Source of the DNA: Streptomyces sp. ACA25
GTDB lineage: Bacteria; Actinomycetota; Actinomycetes; Streptomycetales; Streptomycetaceae
Direction: 5' to 3'
Length of the DNA stretch: 64,000 nucleotides
NCBI RefSeq assembly: GCF_028200735.1
Contig: NZ_JAQKPV010000009.1
Span: 186,001 to 250,000, forward strand
Position numbers and translations under genes: made by a program. How positions within the stretch are numbered: the stretch's first letter is position 1; every line of letters begins with the position of its first letter. Positions 8,108 through 16,363 of this stretch are shown in pieces. Under the pieces are notes generated by a model that did not search any database, was not told where the DNA came from, and saw only the letters and a list, made by a program, of their open reading frames with translations.

Positions 8108-9427
8108 TCACGACTGCTCGATGAAGCGGTCCAGCACCCGCACCCCGAACTGCAGTCCGTCCACCGGAACCCGTTCGTCGACACCGTGGAACATTCCGGC
8201 GAAGTCCAGCTCCGGCGGCAGCTTGAGTGGTGCGAACCCGAAGCTGCGGATGCCGAGGTCGTCGAAGGACTTGGCGTCGGTGCCGCCGGAGAGCATGTAC
8301 GGAACGGCCCGGGCCACCGGATCCTCGGCCTGCAGCGAGGACTGCATGGCCGCGACCAGATCCCCGTCGAAGGTGGTCTCCAGGGCCTTGTCCGCGTGCA
8401 CGTCCTCGCGCCGCACCCGCGGACCGAGAATCCGGTCGAGGTCGGCGAGGAACTCCTCCTCGTACCCCGGCAGGAAGCGCCCGTCCACATGGGCGGTGGC
8501 CTGCCCCGGGATCACATTGACCTTGTATCCGGCATCCAGCTGCGTCGGCGCCGCGGTGTTCTGCAGCGTGGCGCCGATGATCTTCGCGATACCGCCGAGC
8601 CTGGCGAGGGTCTCCTCCATGTCCTCCGGATCCAGCTCGGTGCCGAGCGCGTCGGAGAGCTCGTCGAGGAAGGACCGGACGGTCTTGGTGACCCGGACGG
8701 GGAACTTGTGACGGCCCAGCCGCCCGACGGCCTCGCACAGCTCGGTGACGGCGTTGTCGTGGTTGGTCATCGACCCGTGGCCGGCCGTGCCGTCCACCGT
8801 GAGCCGCATCCAGTGCATGCCCTTCTGCGCGGTCTCGACCAGGTACAGCCTCAGGTTCTCGTGCACCGTGAAGGAGAATCCGCCGACCTCACTGATCGCC
8901 TCGGTCACCCCCTCGAACAGGCCGGGGTGGTTGTCGACCAGGTACCGCGCACCGTGGGTACCGCCGGCCTCCTCGTCCGCCAGGAAGGCGAGCACGATGT
9001 CACGCGGAGGCTTCCGGCCGGTACGCATCCGGTCCCGGACGACCGCGAGGGTCATCGCGTCCATGTCCTTCATGTCGACCGCGCCGCGGCCCCACACGCA
9101 TCCGTCGGCGATCTCCCCGGAGAACGGGTGGTGCGTCCAGTCCGCCGCGTTGGCGGGAACGACATCGGTGTGCCCGTGGATGAGCAGCGCGGGACGAGAG
9201 GGATCGGCACCCTCGATGCGGGCGACGGTCGAGGCGCGGCCGGGCTGCGATTCGAAGATCTCCGGCTCGAGTCCGACCTCGGCGAGCTGCTCGGCGACGT
9301 ACTCGGCCGCCGCCCGCTCCCCGGGCCCGGAGCTGTCACCGTAATTACTGGTGTCGATCCGGATGAGATCACGGCAGAGGTCGACGACCTCGCGCTCCGC
9401 GGTGCTGCTGCGGTCCGGGTGGCTCAC
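8108..9427 (-). CDS. M20 family metallopeptidase/deacylase
   Basis: This 439-residue cytosolic protein has the M20/M25/M40 pattern: LLIHGHTDVVP (His86, Asp88), GRGAVDMKDMDA (metal-bridging Asp118), FLADEEAGG (Glu152-Glu153), a dimerisation domain containing GTAGHGSM, and a C-terminal GGTDAKSF segment. The family hydrolyses peptide or N-acyl bonds with two zinc ions. The precise substrate (dipeptide, N-acyl amino acid or similar) cannot be told. Length is typical. It stands behind the chaplin pair and is divergent from tRNA-Leu. No signal peptide is present. Confidence 0.88.
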   Translation of the reverse strand: MSHPDRSSTAEREVVDLCRDLIRIDTSNYGDSSGPGERAAAEYVAEQLAEVGLEPEIFESQPGRASTVARIEGADPSRPALLIHGHTDVVPANAADWTHHPFSGEIADGCVWGRGAVDMKDMDAMTLAVVRDRMRTGRKPPRDIVLAFLADEEAGGTHGARYLVDNHPGLFEGVTEAISEVGGFSFTVHENLRLYLVETAQKGMHWMRLTVDGTAGHGSMTNHDNAVTELCEAVGRLGRHKFPVRVTKTVRSFLDELSDALGTELDPEDMEETLARLGGIAKIIGATLQNTAAPTQLDAGYKVNVIPGQATAHVDGRFLPGYEEEFLADLDRILGPRVRREDVHADKALETTFDGDLVAAMQSSLQAEDPVARAVPYMLSGGTDAKSFDDLGIRSFGFAPLKLPPELDFAGMFHGVDERVPVDGLQFGVRVLDRFIEQS

Positions 9428-9589
9428 ACTCGCTCCTCATGCTGGGGTCACGCTGGGTCCGCCCATCCTGCCCCCTCTCCGGCCACGCCCCAAGGTCTGC
9501 GGCTCCCGGGGCGGGTGATCACCGGCTCCCGGACTTTGCTATGGTTTCCCCCGTTGCCACGGTCCGGTCGGCCCGGCGGCACACACCCT

Positions 9590-9674
9590 GTCCGGGTGGC
9601 GGAATGGCAGACGCGCTAGCTTGAGGTGCTAGTGCCCTTTATCGGGCGTGGGGGTTCAAGTCCCCCCTCGGACA
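9590..9674 (+). tRNA. tRNA-Leu, anticodon GAG
   Basis: An 85-base class II tRNA folds with acceptor stem GTCCGGG/CTCGGAC (one G-T pair), anticodon arm CTAGC-TTGAGGT-GCTAG giving anticodon GAG, a long variable arm (TGCCC...GGGCG), and T arm GGGGG-TTCAAGT-CCCCC. The discriminator base is A, as expected for leucine. The 3' CCA is not encoded, which is usual in Streptomyces. Confidence 0.95.
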
Positions 9675-9680
9675 CTCCTG

Positions 9681-9706
9681 AAGACCCCCACCGAGCTGGG
9701 GGTCTT
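9681..9706 (+). terminator. Rho-independent terminator after tRNA-Leu
   Basis: Nine-base perfect arms AAGACCCCC and GGGGGTCTT with an 8-base loop begin 6 bases after the tRNA and are followed by a short pyrimidine run. Confidence 0.8.
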
Positions 9707-9845
9707 TCCTTGCTGCCGGAGGCCCGCGGGGACCAGCCCGTGAACGACCTCGATTTCGGGATCAGGGCACCACGAGGGGCCCGCTGCCCGGGGGGTATTC
9801 CTGCTGTCTCGGCCCGCCCGGAACGGGTCGCGGCGGCGCACGGGA

Positions 9846-9878
9846 ACCGGCGGCGGCACCGGGTGTGCCGCCGCCGGT
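9846..9878 (-). terminator. Terminator of the CotH operon
   Basis: Perfect 14-base GC arms (ACCGGCGGCGGCAC / GTGCCGCCGCCGGT) with a 5-base loop lie 28 bases past the stop codon of the CotH-like gene, the last gene of its operon. Confidence 0.7.
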
Positions 9879-9905
9879 CCGCTCAGGCGGTGCCGGATCC
9901 CGGCA

Positions 9906-11636
9906 TCACTCCGGGGCCCGGGCCACTCCCCCGGTGGGGCGCCATCCGGAGGAGTCGAGCCAGGCGGCCCGCTGGAACGTCCAGTCGCGCAGGTACTGGA
10001 CCTGACCCTGCCACGTGTTGGCGGTCGGGGTGATGAACGGACCCACCATCCAGTCGGTGAGGTTCGGCCACTTCTGGAAGTTGCGCTGGGCGCCGTTGGC
10101 CAGTGGCGCACTCAGCTGGTTGATCCGCTGCTCCAGTTGGCTGTTCGACAGGACGCCCTGACGAAGCTCCCGCCAGCGCGAGTCGACGCGCTGCTGGAAC
10201 GACGGGTCGTCCATCAGACGGTTGACCCAGTCATTGGCGATCGGCTGCCGGACCTGCTCGAACTGCCAGCCGTGCGCGTGCGTGTTGTTGAAGTACCCAC
10301 CGGTGCCGAAGGTCAGGTCGTAGTCCCACAGCGGTCCGGCAACGAGCTTCTCCCCCCGGTCCTTGTGGTAATACGCACTCCGGATGTAAGCGTCCATGTC
10401 CCGCGACAACTCGTGAATGATGATCATGTCAACGAAGGAGTCGACATCGATGTAGGCGGGGTAGCCGGTCTGCGGATCGGAGGGGTTCGGGCCTCGCAGA
10501 GCGTTGCTGAACTCCAGGAGGTACTGGGCGAGATAGGTCTCCTGCTCGGGCTGGAGCGTCTTCGGCCGCTTCACCTCCAGGTCCTGCCAGCAGTTCGCCG
10601 GGGCACCGGGGCAGCGGAGGATCGGCTCATCGGCCGCGAACCACTCGAACTTGAAGAGGTAGCCGCCGGTGACCTCCGGGTGCTGGGTGTCGTTCTTCCC
10701 GAGCTTCGCGATGTCCAGCCGGTCCGGGCCGTCCTTGACGGTCTCGGTGAGCATGTAGACGCCCTGGTAGTCGTCGGAGCCCATCGGCTGGCCGTCAAGA
10801 TTCAGGTACAGCTCGACGAACTCGTAGCGTGGCGCCGCGAGTCCCATGGCACGGCCCAGGTCGAAGACGAGGGCGTCCCGGATCAGTGCCTTGTCGGTGA
10901 ACGGCCCGCGCAGCACCCAGTCGGCTTCGGCCGGCATGCCGAGCACCGGGTAGGCGGCGTCCTTGTCGTTGTTGTTCCACAGCTCAAGACGGTAGGGCGC
11001 CTTGGGAAACTCGGACGAGGACTGCCCACGCAGGCGAAAACCGGCCCGGGTGGCCACCGCGGGGTCCGCCGAGATCGAGGTGGTGCCCGCCTGCGGCTCC
11101 ATGATCATGGTGGCGACGTCCTCGTACTGCCGGCCGGGCTTGCCCCCGCCGTAGGCGTCCATCACCAGGAGCGGCATGTCGTGAGTGGCGTCGAAGGAGT
11201 GAGCGATGTACACCGCCGTCCCGGGATCCCCGGCGGCCTGTCCGCTCGCGAACGCCTGGGCGCGCAGCTGGGTGGTCGTCGTGAACTGGAGGGGCGAGCC
11301 GGAGTACACCTGCGAGGAGGCAGTGGGCAGCTCCCCGTTGGTGGTGTAGCGGATCTCCGCGTTGTTCACCTGGGTGCTGAGGGAGACGGACATCTGTCCT
11401 TGGAAGGTCCCGCTCGGAACGGAGAAGGTGATGTCCCCCGTCAGATCGTCGGCGGCGGCCGACGAGGCCTCGTCCGTGGCGGCGGTCGCCACGGTGGACG
11501 GGCCGACGGCGGACGCCGCCGCCTCGGAGGGGATGCCGGACGGCGGGGCGGGATCTGCGCCCGCACCCGTGAAACTTGCCATGAGGAGGAAACCTGCGGC
11601 GAGTAAGCTCACCGCACTCAACCGTGTCTTGCGCAC
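9906..11636 (-). CDS. Secreted CotH kinase-like protein with N-terminal chitobiase-C-like domain
   Basis: The 576-residue protein starts with a signal peptide (MRKTRLSAVSLLAAGFLLMASFTGAGA) and a low-complexity Ala/Ser/Thr linker. A beta domain follows (ITFSVPSGTFQGQMSVSLSTQVNNAEIRYTTNGELPTASSQVYSG), typical of the chitobiase/beta-hexosaminidase C-terminal fold. The CotH domain shows TRAGFRLRGQSSSEFPKAPYRLELWN, WVLRGPFTDKALIRDALVFDLGRAMG, YQGVYMLTETVK and GPLWDYDLTFG. CotH proteins are atypical secreted kinases of spore coats in Bacillus; in actinobacteria they commonly lie with VTC and DUF4956 genes, as here, and their target is unknown. It is the third gene of that operon, 78 bases after the VTC gene. 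Confidence 0.88.
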   Translation of the reverse strand: MRKTRLSAVSLLAAGFLLMASFTGAGADPAPPSGIPSEAAASAVGPSTVATAATDEASSAAADDLTGDITFSVPSGTFQGQMSVSLSTQVNNAEIRYTTNGELPTASSQVYSGSPLQFTTTTQLRAQAFASGQAAGDPGTAVYIAHSFDATHDMPLLVMDAYGGGKPGRQYEDVATMIMEPQAGTTSISADPAVATRAGFRLRGQSSSEFPKAPYRLELWNNNDKDAAYPVLGMPAEADWVLRGPFTDKALIRDALVFDLGRAMGLAAPRYEFVELYLNLDGQPMGSDDYQGVYMLTETVKDGPDRLDIAKLGKNDTQHPEVTGGYLFKFEWFAADEPILRCPGAPANCWQDLEVKRPKTLQPEQETYLAQYLLEFSNALRGPNPSDPQTGYPAYIDVDSFVDMIIIHELSRDMDAYIRSAYYHKDRGEKLVAGPLWDYDLTFGTGGYFNNTHAHGWQFEQVRQPIANDWVNRLMDDPSFQQRVDSRWRELRQGVLSNSQLEQRINQLSAPLANGAQRNFQKWPNLTDWMVGPFITPTANTWQGQVQYLRDWTFQRAAWLDSSGWRPTGGVARAPE

Positions 11637-11714
11637 AGTGCTGCACCTCGATTACGTGACGCGACGAAGGCAGGCGTGGAGCCCGCCATGGACCTGTACT
11701 GCACGTCGAACGGG

Positions 11715-12626
11715 TCACCTGCGGCTGCCGCCGGCCAGTGCCTCCTCCTGGCATCTGTCCGCGTCGAGCGAGCCATGGGCCTGGGCACCGGAGAGGGGGG
11801 ATCCGGAGGAGCCCGGGACTGCCTCGGCCGGGAGGTTCACATCGGTGACGGGGCGCCGGGCATCCGGGGGGAAGTTCCGTCGCAGTGTGCGCTGCCACCG
11901 GGTCGCGGGCAGGTCGGGGCGCAGGGCTGCCAGGCCGGTCGCATATTTGGAGATGCGGCTGGGCCGGTACCGGTGGCGCCAGAGCAGCCGGTCGACGGGG
12001 GACGCCGTGGAGCCGGTCTTGGTCTCCACCACCGCCATGTCGGGCAGGTGCATCTCGTGGTCACCGTCCCGCCAGCGGAGCCCGGTATCAATGGTGACCC
12101 GGCTCCCGGAGTCCGGCAGGTAAAGGGTCGTGCGACGGTACCGGGTGGTCAGGGTCGGGACAAAGGTGAGCCGCGCGCTGCCGGGAATGTGGTGCTCGGC
12201 CAGCGTGGTGTCGACGAACTGGCGCCCGGGCGCCAGATCATTGTCATTCTCCAGCGCGTACGGCAGCCGCCGCTTGACGGTGCTCCCCCGCGACCCGCAG
12301 ACCTTCACCTCCAGCCAGCACTCGCCCGACTGCTCGTAGACACGGGTGCGAATCTTGAACCGCCTGCGCCGGCGGTACGCGGTCAGCAGGTAGCTGTCCA
12401 GGCCGGGCGTGTCGAAGTACAGCGAGCGGTAGGCGAAGCTGCGCGTGTCATCGATCTCCAGGACCCGGGTCCCGGGAGGGAGCCGGCCGAGCAGAGCGTT
12501 GACCGAGGCGGCCGGCAGCACGTACTTGCGGTCCACGCGGGTCTGGAGCATTGCGCACTCGAGGAGCTCCTCCAGACCGATCGGCGGAAGGCTGTCCAGT
12601 GCGGTGTCCAGCGGTGCGGCACTCAC
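11715..12626 (-). CDS. VTC-domain protein, polyphosphate polymerase-like
   Basis: The 303-residue protein carries the VTC fold: LQTRVDRKYVLPAASVNALLGRLPPGTRVLEIDDTRSFAYRSLYFDTPGLDSYL, then RRRRRFKIRTRVYEQSGECWLEVKVCG and MAVVETKTGS. Basic residues along the tunnel (DRKY, KIRTR, EVK) are those which in yeast Vtc4 bind ATP and the growing polyphosphate chain; the ExK and ETK segments are the metal and catalytic carboxylates. No membrane anchor is present, so it probably works with the membrane protein DUF4956 next to it. Its start codon overlaps the stop of the DUF4956 gene (ATGA at 12623-12626), showing translational coupling. Polyphosphate synthesis is inferred from the fold. Confidence 0.85.
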   Translation of the reverse strand: MSAAPLDTALDSLPPIGLEELLECAMLQTRVDRKYVLPAASVNALLGRLPPGTRVLEIDDTRSFAYRSLYFDTPGLDSYLLTAYRRRRRFKIRTRVYEQSGECWLEVKVCGSRGSTVKRRLPYALENDNDLAPGRQFVDTTLAEHHIPGSARLTFVPTLTTRYRRTTLYLPDSGSRVTIDTGLRWRDGDHEMHLPDMAVVETKTGSTASPVDRLLWRHRYRPSRISKYATGLAALRPDLPATRWQRTLRRNFPPDARRPVTDVNLPAEAVPGSSGSPLSGAQAHGSLDADRCQEEALAGGSRR

Positions 12627-13261
12627 GGCCTCATCACCCCCATGGAGGCACTGTGCCCGGCAGGGACCGCATCGGGTTGTGCCGAGGGGCCGGGCTTGGA
12701 GGTACCCCCGCCGGGGGTGACGCGGTAGCGCACGTCCACCACGGTGGTGTCGTTCACCAGGTCGACCCGCTGGACGAGGGCCGAGTGGACCCGGGCGCCC
12801 AGAATGTGCTCCAGGTGGGACACCAGCGCGGTGTGCACCGGGAAGGCGGTGTCCAGCACCATCACCTGTCGTCGGTAACTGCGGAGCATCCGCGGGTGGT
12901 CACCCACGAACAGCACCACCAGGATCAGCGCCATCAGCCCAGCGGATCGCCAGAGGTTGCCGGTCTCCACTCCGCCGAGGATGCCCAGTGCCAGCGCGGA
13001 GAAGTAGTAGGCGACTTCGTGCTGGTCCAGCTCCGTGGAACGCAGCCGGATGATCGACAGCACACCGAAGAGGGCCAGCCCCAGGCCGAGTCCGGTGCTG
13101 CCGTTCCCCGCACTCAGCGAGCTGGCCACCGCGACCACGCCGACGTTCACGCCGAGATAGGCCACTACCAGGTCCCGGCGGCGGTGGCGTGGGAAATACA
13201 GGCCGAAGACAAGGAGGTTCACAGCGACGATATTGCATGCAAATAAGGCGAGTTGCGCCAT
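12623..13261 (-). CDS. DUF4956 membrane protein
   Basis: The 212-residue protein has several hydrophobic segments: MAQLALFACNIVAVNLLVFGLYF, LVVAYLGVNVGVVAVASSL, LGLGLALFGVLSIIRLRS, and two helices around residues 95-140. A cytosolic C-terminal beta-rich domain follows (VMVLDTAFPVHTALVSHLEHILGARVHSALVQRVDLVNDTTVVDVRYRV). This matches DUF4956, almost always found beside VTC-domain genes; its role may be membrane platform or transporter for the polymer. GGAAGGA precedes the ATG, and the longer open frame upstream is not supported. It is the first gene of the DUF4956-VTC-CotH operon. Confidence 0.85.
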   Translation of the reverse strand: MAQLALFACNIVAVNLLVFGLYFPRHRRRDLVVAYLGVNVGVVAVASSLSAGNGSTGLGLGLALFGVLSIIRLRSTELDQHEVAYYFSALALGILGGVETGNLWRSAGLMALILVVLFVGDHPRMLRSYRRQVMVLDTAFPVHTALVSHLEHILGARVHSALVQRVDLVNDTTVVDVRYRVTPGGGTSKPGPSAQPDAVPAGHSASMGVMRP

Positions 13262-13317
13262 GTGGAATCCTTCCGGTGGTGTGGGGTATCCGCCCGGTGA
13301 ACCAGCGCTGGCCCGTT

Positions 13318-13339
13318 GGTTAATGAAAGGTAAATGTGA
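13318..13339 (-). promoter_or_regulatory. Two adjacent 11-base repeats upstream of the DUF4956-VTC-CotH operon (weak PHO-box-like)
   Basis: On the minus strand TCACATTTACC and TTTCATTAACC are adjacent 11-base units sharing 8 of 11 positions, 57 bases upstream of the DUF4956 ATG. PhoP binds 11-base direct repeats in Streptomyces, and phosphate control of a polyphosphate gene would make sense, but the core GTTCACC is poorly kept. Confidence 0.25.
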
Positions 13340-13360
13340 CCCCACTGGTACCGCCACTCA

Positions 13361-13390
13361 CTTCCGGTCACTTCCGGTCGTTTTCGGTCG
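13361..13390. repeat. Three tandem 10-base repeats (CTTCCGGTC-type)
   Basis: CTTCCGGTCA, CTTCCGGTCG and TTTTCGGTCG stand in direct tandem, one per helical turn, 100-130 bases upstream of the DUF4956 gene. Such phasing is typical of sites for regulators that bind as arrays. The regulator is unknown. Confidence 0.55.
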
Positions 13391-14021
13391 GCACCCGCCA
13401 TGCATGTCCCGGAGACCTGAACACTCACCGGAGGGCGAGCCGACCCACGCGTGCCGGCCCCAGAGCTTGAGCACGGCAAAGACGCAGCTCAACAGGGTTG
13501 ATCAGCGGGCATACAGTCGACTCTTCACCACGGTCGCCGACCAGATAATTACCGGAACTTTTCCGGTAGAGGGAGCGTCCCGGTACTGAACGGGATGCCA
13601 CGGCACCTCCCGTGACCACGGCCCCCGGGAGCCTCGCAAGACCTCCGCCGGACATTTCCCCGTCTCGATCTCTGCAAGCACCGCTCACCAGGCCAGCAGC
13701 AGGTTCCTCGCGCACCCCCGGGCCGGCCGCCTGCCGACCGGCACCTGGCGGCGGGACCGAACGTTTCCGGAGCTCGCACCGTCAGCACCCGGTCCCGGAC
13801 GAATGTCCGGAAAGCACTCCGGGTCCCGTCCCCAGGGGCCCTCCGCAGGCAGTATGTCCGCGGACAGCTGTAGCCCTTCGCCCCCGGCGCAGCACAGCGG
13901 CTCCGCGCCAATACACCCTCGACACAGTGCGGTTGACCGCCGTACCCACGCGATTCTTCTCGGACGTTCATGCGAGACTGCATCTCCGAGCTGACGGGAC
14001 GTCGGAGGGAACGGATTCGCC
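13391..14021. other. Intergenic region without a convincing gene
   Basis: Between the operator-like repeats of the DUF4956 operon and the methyltransferase start I see no credible gene: the open frames here are arginine/proline/serine-rich shadows without ribosome binding sites. The region holds an inverted repeat TACCGGAA-CTT-TTCCGGTA (13550-13568), whose TTCCGG core recurs in the tandem repeats at 13361-13390. Confidence 0.5.
13550..13568. repeat. Inverted repeat TACCGGAA-CTT-TTCCGGTA
   Basis: Perfect 8-base arms with a 3-base spacer. It sits in the long promoter region between the divergent DUF4956 operon and methyltransferase gene, and could be a dimeric regulator site. Confidence 0.5.
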
Positions 14022-14891
14022 ATGGCCGACCACAAGGACACCAACGGAGCCCGGGAGGGCAGGACGGAGGGCTTCGACTGGGGGTGGGCCGCTGCGGATC
14101 CTGAGTACGCACCGGTGGAGATCGACACCACCAAGCCCAGCATCGCCCGGGTCTACGACGCGGCCATCGGCGGCAGCGACCACTACCCGGTGGACCGTGC
14201 CCTGGTCGAAGCGGGCCGGAGGATATCCCCGGCGGGCGTCGACAGCGCACGAGTCAACCGGGACCTGCTGATCCGGGGGGTGCGTTACCTCGCGGAGCAG
14301 GGCATCGACCAGTTCCTCGACCTCGGCTCAGGCCTTCCCTCCGGGCAGAACACGCACGAGGTTGCCCAGTCGGTCAACCCGGACACCAAGGTCGTCTATG
14401 TCGACAACGACCCGATCGTTCTCGCCCACGGCCGGGCGGTCCTGGCCCGGGACAGCCGTACCCGGGTGGTCACGGCCGACATCATCAACACCGAGCACGT
14501 CCTGGACCACCCGGACATCAAAGGCTTCCTCGACTTCTCCCGGCCTGTCGGACTGCTGATGGTGGCCGTGGTCCACCACATCCTCGACGAGGAGGACGCC
14601 GCCGGCATCGTGAACACCTACAAAGACGTTCTGACCTCCGGTAGTTACCTGTTCCTCACGCACTTCTGCAACTCGTTCCCCGAGGCCCGCGCCATGGAGG
14701 ACAACCTGCGGAACGCACTCGGCCGCGGCCAGCTGCGCAGCAAGGAGGAAATCATCGCCTTCTTCGACGGGATGGAGATCGTCGAGCCAGGCGTGGTACC
14801 GCTCCCGCTGTGGCGGCCGGAGACACCGGTCACCGAGCCGCTGGACCACAGTGGGCTGTTGATGGCCGGCGGCATGGCCCGCAAGAGCTGA
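14022..14891 (+). CDS. DUF574 S-adenosylmethionine-dependent methyltransferase
   Basis: The 289-residue protein contains the DUF574 (PF04672-type) signature: IDTTKPSIARVYDAAIGGSDHYPVDRALVEAG, then NRDLLIRGVRYLAEQGIDQFLDLGSGLPSGQNTHEVAQ (motif I around the LDLGSG loop), VVYVDNDPIVLAHGRAVL (motif II) and DFSRPVGLLMVAVVHHILDEED. Streptomyces encodes many paralogues; their substrates are unknown and some sit beside XRE/DUF397 pairs, which are absent here. GGAGGGA precedes the ATG. It converges with the DinB-like gene across a hairpin. Confidence 0.9.
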   Translation: MADHKDTNGAREGRTEGFDWGWAAADPEYAPVEIDTTKPSIARVYDAAIGGSDHYPVDRALVEAGRRISPAGVDSARVNRDLLIRGVRYLAEQGIDQFLDLGSGLPSGQNTHEVAQSVNPDTKVVYVDNDPIVLAHGRAVLARDSRTRVVTADIINTEHVLDHPDIKGFLDFSRPVGLLMVAVVHHILDEEDAAGIVNTYKDVLTSGSYLFLTHFCNSFPEARAMEDNLRNALGRGQLRSKEEIIAFFDGMEIVEPGVVPLPLWRPETPVTEPLDHSGLLMAGGMARKS

Positions 14892-14919
14892 GCCCGCGCC
14901 CTTCTGCGGGGCGGGGCGT

Positions 14920-14944
14920 CGGGTGCCCGCCCCGCGGGCACCCG
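14920..14944. terminator. Hairpin between convergent genes
   Basis: Ten-base perfect arms CGGGTGCCCG and CGGGCACCCG with a 5-base loop, centred between the methyltransferase stop and the stop of the opposing DinB-like gene. Confidence 0.6.
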
Positions 14945-14965
14945 CACGGCGGCGCTGCCCGGTGT

Positions 14966-15571
14966 TCAGCGGGCATGGGCGGGCGGGGCGCCGTCCCATT
15001 CCTCCAGAGGCGCGGCGTGCCAGCGCCAGTTCTTCTGGCGGGGCCGGCCGGGGAGCTCCAGCCGCCCGTTGGCCCAGAGCAGGGTCTCCCACGGGTCGGT
15101 GTCCCGGGGTGCCCAGGGAAAGAGCCGCTCAAGGGTGGTCCGGGCCAGGGCGGCAGGAGGAGTGAACGGCAGGCCCAGACCGAGTGCGGCGTCATGGGTG
15201 TGCACGAGCAGCTCGTCGCAGCCCATCGCCGCGAAGCCGCCGGCATCGGCCGCACCGAAGGGATGGAACCCCCGTGCCTCGGGCGGGGCTCCGGCGATGA
15301 CCCGGGCCAGCACGGTGGCGAGCGAGTCGACCGTGGCCACCAGCTCGCCGGGCGGCGTCCCGGGCCGGACCCTGAGGTCCATGCTGCGGATTTCGCGGGG
15401 GCCGGCCGCCAGATCGGTGGCGTACCAGAGCAGGGCGTCACCGATGTGAGCCACCGTCTCGGCCACCGTCCAGTCCAAGCCAGGAATGGACCTCCCCCAG
15501 TCATGGGAGGTACCGGCTCCGAGTGTGGTCCGACAGGTCCTGGCCGCAACGAGCAGAGTCTCCGCATCCAT
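14966..15571 (-). CDS. DinB-fold protein, mycothiol-dependent maleylpyruvate isomerase N-terminal type
   Basis: The 201-residue protein contains IPGLDWTVAETVAHIGDALLWYATDLAAGP (helix with the metal-binding His), a middle helix bundle, and GCDELLVHTHDAALGLGLPFTPPAALA, giving the DinB/MDMPI pattern of three histidines for a metal site. Members are thought to act as mycothiol-dependent transferases or isomerases; the substrate is unknown. The gene ends with NWRWHAAPLEEWDGAPP. It lies 7 bases upstream of nothing else on its strand, but its start is only 7 bases from the stop of the TetR gene, so the two probably form one transcript with TetR first. Confidence 0.78.
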   Translation of the reverse strand: MDAETLLVAARTCRTTLGAGTSHDWGRSIPGLDWTVAETVAHIGDALLWYATDLAAGPREIRSMDLRVRPGTPPGELVATVDSLATVLARVIAGAPPEARGFHPFGAADAGGFAAMGCDELLVHTHDAALGLGLPFTPPAALARTTLERLFPWAPRDTDPWETLLWANGRLELPGRPRQKNWRWHAAPLEEWDGAPPAHAR

Positions 15572-15578
15572 CGCGTCA

Positions 15579-16286
15579 TTATCCCTCCGACTCGGCAGCG
15601 GCGGGCGGACGGGCGGGCCGTCCGGCCGCCCGCTCCCGCTGTCGCGGTGGATCGCTCGTCAGCCGCGGGCGGTGCCGGGTGAGGGCGGGCCCGGAGGGCC
15701 GACGGGTGAGCGCGGCGAGCAGGCGGTCCGCTTCTGCCGCGATCACCGGAAGATCGCGGGCCGGGTCCTCGGAACGGGCCAGGAGCATGCCGGCCTCGCA
15801 CAGCGCCCCGAAAACCAGCCGGCAGCGGGCGTCCAGGTCACCCCCGTCGGAGTCCTCGGGGGCTGTGGCGCGCAGGCCGGCCGACAGGACCCGCAGGGTG
15901 TGGTCGGACTGTATGCCTCGGACCGTCTCCCAGCCCAGGACGGCCGGGCCGTCCATCATGACGATGCGCCGGAACCCGGGGTCCAGACAGCGCTCCAGGA
16001 AGGTCCGGACCCCGGCGGCCAGTGCCGCCCAGGCATCGGACTGCTGGGCGGCGGCCCGCTCCAGCATCGCGGCTGCCTGCTCCTGCTCGAGGGTGAACAC
16101 CGCGCGGAACAGGTCGGGCTTGGACCGGAAATGATGGTAGGCAGCGCCCTTGGTCACCCCAGCGGCCGCGGCAACCGTATCGATCGACGTAGCGGCATAT
16201 CCGCTCCCACCGAACAGCTGCTGCGCCGCGGCGACCAGCCGGGAGGAAGTGGCGTCCGAACGAGCGGACTGAGTACGGCGGACCAT
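15579..16286 (-). CDS. TetR family transcriptional regulator
   Basis: The 235-residue protein starts MVRRTQSARSDATSSRLVAAAQQLFGGSGYAATSIDTVAAAAGVTKGAAYHHFRSKPDLFRAVF, a classic TetR helix-turn-helix. The ligand domain follows and a disordered Arg/Pro/Ala tail closes it. The frame opens 29 codons earlier, but that stretch covers the operator-like repeat and is not coding. It is divergent from the dehydrogenase-like gene at 16364 and has an inverted repeat in the shared promoter, so self-regulation and control of the divergent pair are likely. Confidence 0.88.
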   Translation of the reverse strand: MVRRTQSARSDATSSRLVAAAQQLFGGSGYAATSIDTVAAAAGVTKGAAYHHFRSKPDLFRAVFTLEQEQAAAMLERAAAQQSDAWAALAAGVRTFLERCLDPGFRRIVMMDGPAVLGWETVRGIQSDHTLRVLSAGLRATAPEDSDGGDLDARCRLVFGALCEAGMLLARSEDPARDLPVIAAEADRLLAALTRRPSGPALTRHRPRLTSDPPRQRERAAGRPARPPAAAESEG

Positions 16287-16302
16287 TCCGGCTCCTTGAC
16301 CG

Positions 16303-16319
16303 ACATACTGACGGTATGT
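16303..16319. promoter_or_regulatory. Putative TetR operator ACATAC-TGACG-GTATGT
   Basis: Perfect 6-base arms with a 5-base spacer lie between the divergent TetR gene (start 16286) and the dehydrogenase-like gene (start 16364), the usual place for a TetR site. Confidence 0.6.
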
Positions 16320-16363
16320 AAGTTTGAGGGTGAGTTCCTGCCGCCACCAGGGAAGTGGGGTAC

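Noticed and set aside
13425..13715. 96-codon frame in the 13.4 kb intergenic region
   Set aside because: No ribosome binding site and no family; it spans regulatory repeats.
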